NCBI GenBank assembly: GCA_031289575.1
Contig: JAITPE010000084.1
Coordinates: 1 to 7,681, forward strand
DNA: 7,681 nucleotides
Origin: Spirochaetia bacterium
GTDB lineage: Bacteria; Spirochaetota; UBA4802; UBA5550
Reading direction: 5' to 3'
Numbering within the stretch: the stretch's first letter is position 1; each line of letters starts with the position of its first letter. Shown here in pieces: positions 4,801 to 7,681 of the stretch. Made by a program: the position numbers and the translations under genes. The notes below the pieces were generated by a model. That model did not search any database. It was given only the letters and a program-made list of their open reading frames with translations, and was not told the origin of the DNA.

Positions 4801-7681
4801 TTGCAAAATTCGTTAGAAAAATTCTCGCGAATTTTTCTAACATTGCAGACGCCTCCTCTGTAGGCATTGATTTTTACGCCGGCATGCCGGCTGCCGAGTT
4901 TTCCGGCATAGCCTTCTCGGCCTCGGCCGGCAGCCTCCCGGAAGAGATCATGCTCAAGGCATGGGAATCGTTAGATATGGAAATATCATCCCCGAACGAT
5001 ATTATGGACACGCCTCCCGTGCTTGCCGACAGAATGAATATTCTTGAGAAAACATCGGCTCTCAGAAGACTCTATTCTCCATACAACGATGTTTTTCTTT
5101 ATTTAAGCCGGAGCGCGGATTCCGAGCACTACATCGCCTTTGCCATAGTGGAGAATATTTCGGATGCGGATGACCATGCCGCGGATGCGCCTTATTCGAT
5201 AATTAAAATAGCGCCCATCTCCGAGGCAATTGAAAAGGCTTACAGGGTTCTCACGCTGTACAATCTCATAAAAAAGAGAGAGAACAACAGGCTTGAGATT
5301 ATAGCAGCCAATACAGTTTTAAAAAGTGATCCGCTGTCTAATGGAATCGGCTCTCTCAATTTTTCGGGACTCGCCGGTCTTTCGTCTATAGCTGTAAAGT
5401 TTCTCGCCGTTTCCGGCGCAGACAGCATTTTTTTCTATTTTGATTTTGCCTCGCGCGACAGCGGCGGCTTAACCAAGGTTTACAAGCTGCAGAAAAAGGA
5501 GGCCGGTTTTGTCTTAGATCTGCTTGCCCAGCGTGACCCGCGCAACCCATACAACGCGGCTACAGATTTGCGCGAGGTACATCTCTACAGCATGAAAAAA
5601 TGGCCGTCCGATATTTGGGCTTCCCAGACATTTGACAGCGGCGAGTACGAGGAGGTGTCCCTTGACACTGTTGATTTTAACCTTCCGGAAGATGGGGCGA
5701 AGCCCCCTGTGGCTTCCAAGATATTTGTAGGCCGCATCAATGGCAAAACGGTTTGCTTTTACATGAAGGATTCCAGGATAAACGGCGGAGCAACCGGAGA
5801 TCTTGAAGGGCTGAAGTACGCGGCCGCCGTTTATATATCGTACCTTCAGGGCTGGCCATTGTATGTGTGGAATGACGGCGCCGGAGCGAATATAAATCAA
5901 GGAGTTATTTCAATCAACCGCGGAGGCGAGGGCTTCATGATGAACGCCATATCTGCCGGAATGAGCCTTGAGGATTTCAGGAAGTATACCGCGGCATGTC
6001 CCGACCGCAGGCTGCTCAAGCTCTTTGCCACAATTGAACGGCAGTTGTTCAGGGACGGATTGCCGGAGCCCGAGCGCGGGGTCTACCATTTCATAACGGC
6101 TGTAGGCATAGGCTCATCGGCGGGTCTTGATGTTTACGGCTCAAGCCAGGCGCCGGTGCAAATAATTTTGGACAACGAACAATCGTACCGTACGCTTACC
6201 GGCTCGAATGTTATACGCTCGGTTACAGGCGAGACTATATCAAACTATGAAATAGGCGGCGCGAGGGTTATGAGCAAATGGGCCGGCATTGTTGACCTTG
6301 TAGCCAACGGAAAGTCTATGCTCATATCTTATATACGGCGCATTAACGATATGTTTTCGTTTGAGGAAGATACAGGCTTTGTGAGGAGCGATGATAAAAT
6401 CGCGTTCAATGACGCGGGACATTTTTCCGAGGATGATGTAAGGGCAAATGTCGATGACGGCAATTTTCTTTCCTTCAAACAGGATTACTACGGCAGCGGT
6501 TCCGTCATTGCCGGATTCGCAAAACTCGGCGGGCGCAGAGCCGTCATCATAGGGCCGAGAAGCGGGGAGGGGCTTCGCTCGTATCCCTCTGTTGTAAGGG
6601 AACATGCTGTTCTGCGCTCCGCCTCAAGGATGAACATTCCGGCCATTCTCATATTTTCAGGAAGGTGGCATCAGAACGCCGAGCTCTATGACGGGCCCGG
6701 CATAAGGGCGAGAATGGATTTCATCAATGTGCTTTCCAATTATCCAAGGCTTAAAATATGTGTGGCTACCGATGTAAACTGTTTTCAGTGCCTTGAAATA
6801 GTAAGCGTGTGCGATGTCATAATATTTGTGAAAAACAGCGGTACCGATTCTGTTGAACAGGACTTTGTCGAGAGGAACGCGGCCTTTATTGTGGATTCTC
6901 TCCCGGCCGCGTTCGAACTTTCGTATAAGCTGATAAATCTTATTCATCCCATCTCGGACGAGAGCCGCGATCCTGTGGGCGTTCCCGATATACCTTTGGA
7001 TCCCCACAGCCCGTACGATATGCTCGAGGCCGTTATCCGGAGGATTACCGACGGAGGCGAGTTCCTTGAATTTTTCGAGAGCATGAACTCCGTACAAACC
7101 AAGCCTAATTTTATAACAGGGCTTGCCAAGATCAATGGTGAGACAACGGCCATTTTGGCGGACCAGCCACTCATACTCGGAGGGGCGGCCGACGCGCCGA
7201 ATACAGAAAAATACAGAGTCTTTGTGCAGCTTGCGAGCCGCCTTAATTTAAGGATACTCATGCTCTCCAATTCATCTGGCTTTATTCCGGGTACAAAGCA
7301 GGAGCGCATACGAATTCAGGCCATAGGAGCCGAGGCGATTGACAGCAACATTTTGAGCAAGGTTCCTGTAGTATCCATAGTTGTTAACCAGAACTACGGC
7401 GGCCGCCAAATACAGGCGTTCGGAAGGTGCCTGCGTCCGGGAATTTACGCAATGGCAAGGGATACCGCGCAGATGGCCGTCATAGGCCACGCGGCCGCGT
7501 TTGATTTGCTCAAATCCAAGACATACAATGAACTCGTGAGCGCGGGAAAAGCCGAAGAGGCGGAGGCCATGAAGAAAAAATTTATTGAGGAGCGCTCCGA
7601 GTGGTCTTTAGCAAAAAATGACGCGCTCTCCGCGGGCGCTGTTGATGAGGTTATAAGCGATATGACAAATCTCAGGGAGAT
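1890..7681 (+). CDS. Giant single-chain biotin-dependent acyl-CoA carboxylase (BC-BCCP-central-CT), 3' end outside the window
   Basis: One frame stays open for 1,930 codons to the edge. Biotin carboxylase (about 44-490) shows VLVANRGEIAKR, YPGYGFLSENPEF, ATP-binding Lys161 and Lys202 with a GGGGRG loop, AVQRRHQK (270-276), EVNTRLQVEY (331-340) and catalytic-type Arg386 in ECRVYAED. A beta-rich segment (about 500-650) sits where eukaryotic ACC has its BT domain. The carrier domain (about 654-745) has SSMKME with biotinyl Lys696. A long, poorly conserved central region follows (about 750-1270). The carboxyltransferase N half starts near 1277 (DGAGANINQG, 1329-1338; YEIGGARVM near 1458), and the C half near 1739 (SGFIPGTKQE, 1796-1805; NYGG, 1835-1838). 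It ends in alignment with the last helices of PccB-type subunits, so only a few tens of residues are probably missing. Acetyl-CoA to malonyl-CoA is the simplest reaction; propionyl- or longer acyl-CoA is possible. No frameshift was seen. Confidence 0.93.
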   Translation, partial: METNTTDKTDKWEKIFAELKSLNPNITEHRKNFKKTSSNRDYRLQKVLVANRGEIAKRFFFALHEEGIPSVAIITDPDIGQSWYDFAGEVVHIGDSLNYSNIDAVIAAAVMSGANAIYPGYGFLSENPEFVRKINEASEIFGWEIIFMGPNADVMERIGDKVRARLLARAHKVSLFDGDDNVTSVEQALESAHSVGYPVMVKLSAGGGGRGIIPCRNDGELKEAVEDAQRIGWALFKDTRFFVEKLVERPVHMEVQIFNGHAIGIRKCAVQRRHQKIIEESAQTIVDDSTALSMLAQAQIIAKISGYADGCGVGTVEYLFDPKNESFGFLEVNTRLQVEYAVTEQSLGIDLVKWQIALFDGRPGEIPIDLALRIRLRPPSHAIECRVYAEDPSDDYRPAPGLITEITLPTFNGVRCDFGFAAEDRIASMYDAMIGKIIAYGSTREECIIRLERALQEVYIKGLHTNLRQLMAIVRHPEFINGKYTNNILDEFPELRLSPVNDGKRYKVERRGRSTIALGTLTEYIQLVRKKSNAFIQALSFDVLSGKRVVAPLPYRFSVVYNEIRYEVSVYPVSLEKYYILIDGQYNGKIYLTSSNINRGEYIFRYGNGSYRLRVDKRTKYLSIRIKDRSNKVNYYRLSVFPEGTGEQNDPEGLIRSPFQCTFVSLASDASDPAKKILPGSAVKKGDALMVISSMKMETKIFAPLDGKIEYLIESGDLKRLVLGTTSDGRILGKSIEEGQVLFIVKPDNAEAAVSNEKKNQAVKYERKRYSSQEVIYKEDIEYFFVKNPKKMMPLILEILHAAIGGFINRPGFLADLLLILEKVDEDKWREVLTADTEEKLCSLVIFYYNVLKLFSPIVRDGFSFQEKFNYYIHNIDNYEYKPDAAFKNLLLSVLDNYGIKDLKPSLEGDTNMNSVAFFNLENAYFICYENKEIIKKLIRILSYSENSLPATARMLEIIVDYEQSEPDDSLAKFVRKILANFSNIADASSVGIDFYAGMPAAEFSGIAFSASAGSLPEEIMLKAWESLDMEISSPNDIMDTPPVLADRMNILEKTSALRRLYSPYNDVFLYLSRSADSEHYIAFAIVENISDADDHAADAPYSIIKIAPISEAIEKAYRVLTLYNLIKKRENNRLEIIAANTVLKSDPLSNGIGSLNFSGLAGLSSIAVKFLAVSGADSIFFYFDFASRDSGGLTKVYKLQKKEAGFVLDLLAQRDPRNPYNAATDLREVHLYSMKKWPSDIWASQTFDSGEYEEVSLDTVDFNLPEDGAKPPVASKIFVGRINGKTVCFYMKDSRINGGATGDLEGLKYAAAVYISYLQGWPLYVWNDGAGANINQGVISINRGGEGFMMNAISAGMSLEDFRKYTAACPDRRLLKLFATIERQLFRDGLPEPERGVYHFITAVGIGSSAGLDVYGSSQAPVQIILDNEQSYRTLTGSNVIRSVTGETISNYEIGGARVMSKWAGIVDLVANGKSMLISYIRRINDMFSFEEDTGFVRSDDKIAFNDAGHFSEDDVRANVDDGNFLSFKQDYYGSGSVIAGFAKLGGRRAVIIGPRSGEGLRSYPSVVREHAVLRSASRMNIPAILIFSGRWHQNAELYDGPGIRARMDFINVLSNYPRLKICVATDVNCFQCLEIVSVCDVIIFVKNSGTDSVEQDFVERNAAFIVDSLPAAFELSYKLINLIHPISDESRDPVGVPDIPLDPHSPYDMLEAVIRRITDGGEFLEFFESMNSVQTKPNFITGLAKINGETTAILADQPLILGGAADAPNTEKYRVFVQLASRLNLRILMLSNSSGFIPGTKQERIRIQAIGAEAIDSNILSKVPVVSIVVNQNYGGRQIQAFGRCLRPGIYAMARDTAQMAVIGHAAAFDLLKSKTYNELVSAGKAEEAEAMKKKFIEERSEWSLAKNDALSAGAVDEVISDMTNLRE
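4812..4841. repeat. Perfect inverted repeat inside the carboxylase gene
   Basis: GTTAGAAAAATTC (4812-4824) and GAATTTTTCTAAC (4829-4841) are perfect 13-base inverted arms around TCGC. The frame reads straight through (residues 975-984, VRKILANFSN) in the weakly conserved central region. A stem this long by chance is unlikely. No T-run follows. It could be an mRNA hairpin, a protein-binding palindrome or a trace of a small inserted palindromic element. Confidence 0.8.
4878..4891. repeat. 14-base palindrome inside the carboxylase gene
   Basis: GCCGGCATGCCGGC is its own reverse complement and lies 36 bases after the 13-base inverted repeat. It encodes AGMPA in the central region. Ala-Gly and Pro-Ala codons of this genome readily make such palindromes, so it may be chance. 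Confidence 0.5.

Noticed and set aside
2175..7490. Numerous minus-strand open frames of 60-146 codons
   Set aside because: All lie antisense to one uninterrupted carboxylase frame with conserved motifs at both ends. None shows a family motif.
7489..7500. ACGCGGCCGCGT palindrome
   Set aside because: It is encoded by common GCG/GCC alanine codons in a conserved CT segment and is expected from base composition.

Overview
The window comes from a bacterium of roughly 50% GC that uses ATA (Ile) and AGG/AGA (Arg) codons freely. It holds three complete or near-complete plus-strand genes and the first 29 codons of a divergent minus-strand gene. The lineage cannot be fixed from this sequence. The relaxed lipobox of the LemA protein and the codon choice would suit a spirochaete or a similar non-proteobacterial lineage, but this is only an inference.

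Layout. Positions 1-89 (minus) are the start of a gene whose N-terminus resembles FAD-linked oxidases of the DUF3683 type. It has a clear Shine-Dalgarno site and a near-consensus sigma70-type promoter (TTGACA-17-TAGAAT) in the intergenic region. Positions 90-315 are a divergent regulatory region. Positions 316-897 encode a LemA-family lipoprotein. Positions 897-1778 encode a TPM-domain protein with a signal peptide, hydrophobic segments and a glycine-rich tail; it overlaps lemA by one base (TAATG), so the two form a translationally coupled pair. Positions 1779-1889 are a short gap with no convincing terminator.

From 1890 to the right edge runs one uninterrupted reading frame of at least 1,930 codons, still open at the window end. 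It encodes a giant single-chain biotin-dependent acyl-CoA carboxylase. In order it carries biotin carboxylase (about residues 44-490), a beta-rich linker resembling a BT domain (about 500-650), a biotin carboxyl carrier domain with the biotinyl lysine at residue 696, a long poorly conserved central region (about 750-1270), and a carboxyltransferase (about 1277 to the end). This is the domain order of eukaryotic acetyl-CoA carboxylase, but the carboxyltransferase motifs look bacterial (PccB-like). The carboxyltransferase also appears to contain an extra, degenerate crotonase-like unit between its normal N and C halves.

Functionally, the LemA/TPM pair is probably an envelope-associated module of poorly known role. 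The giant protein should carry out both half-reactions (ATP-dependent carboxylation of biotin, then transfer of CO2 to an acyl-CoA) on one chain, most simply to make malonyl-CoA. No RNA genes, CRISPR arrays or mobile elements were seen.
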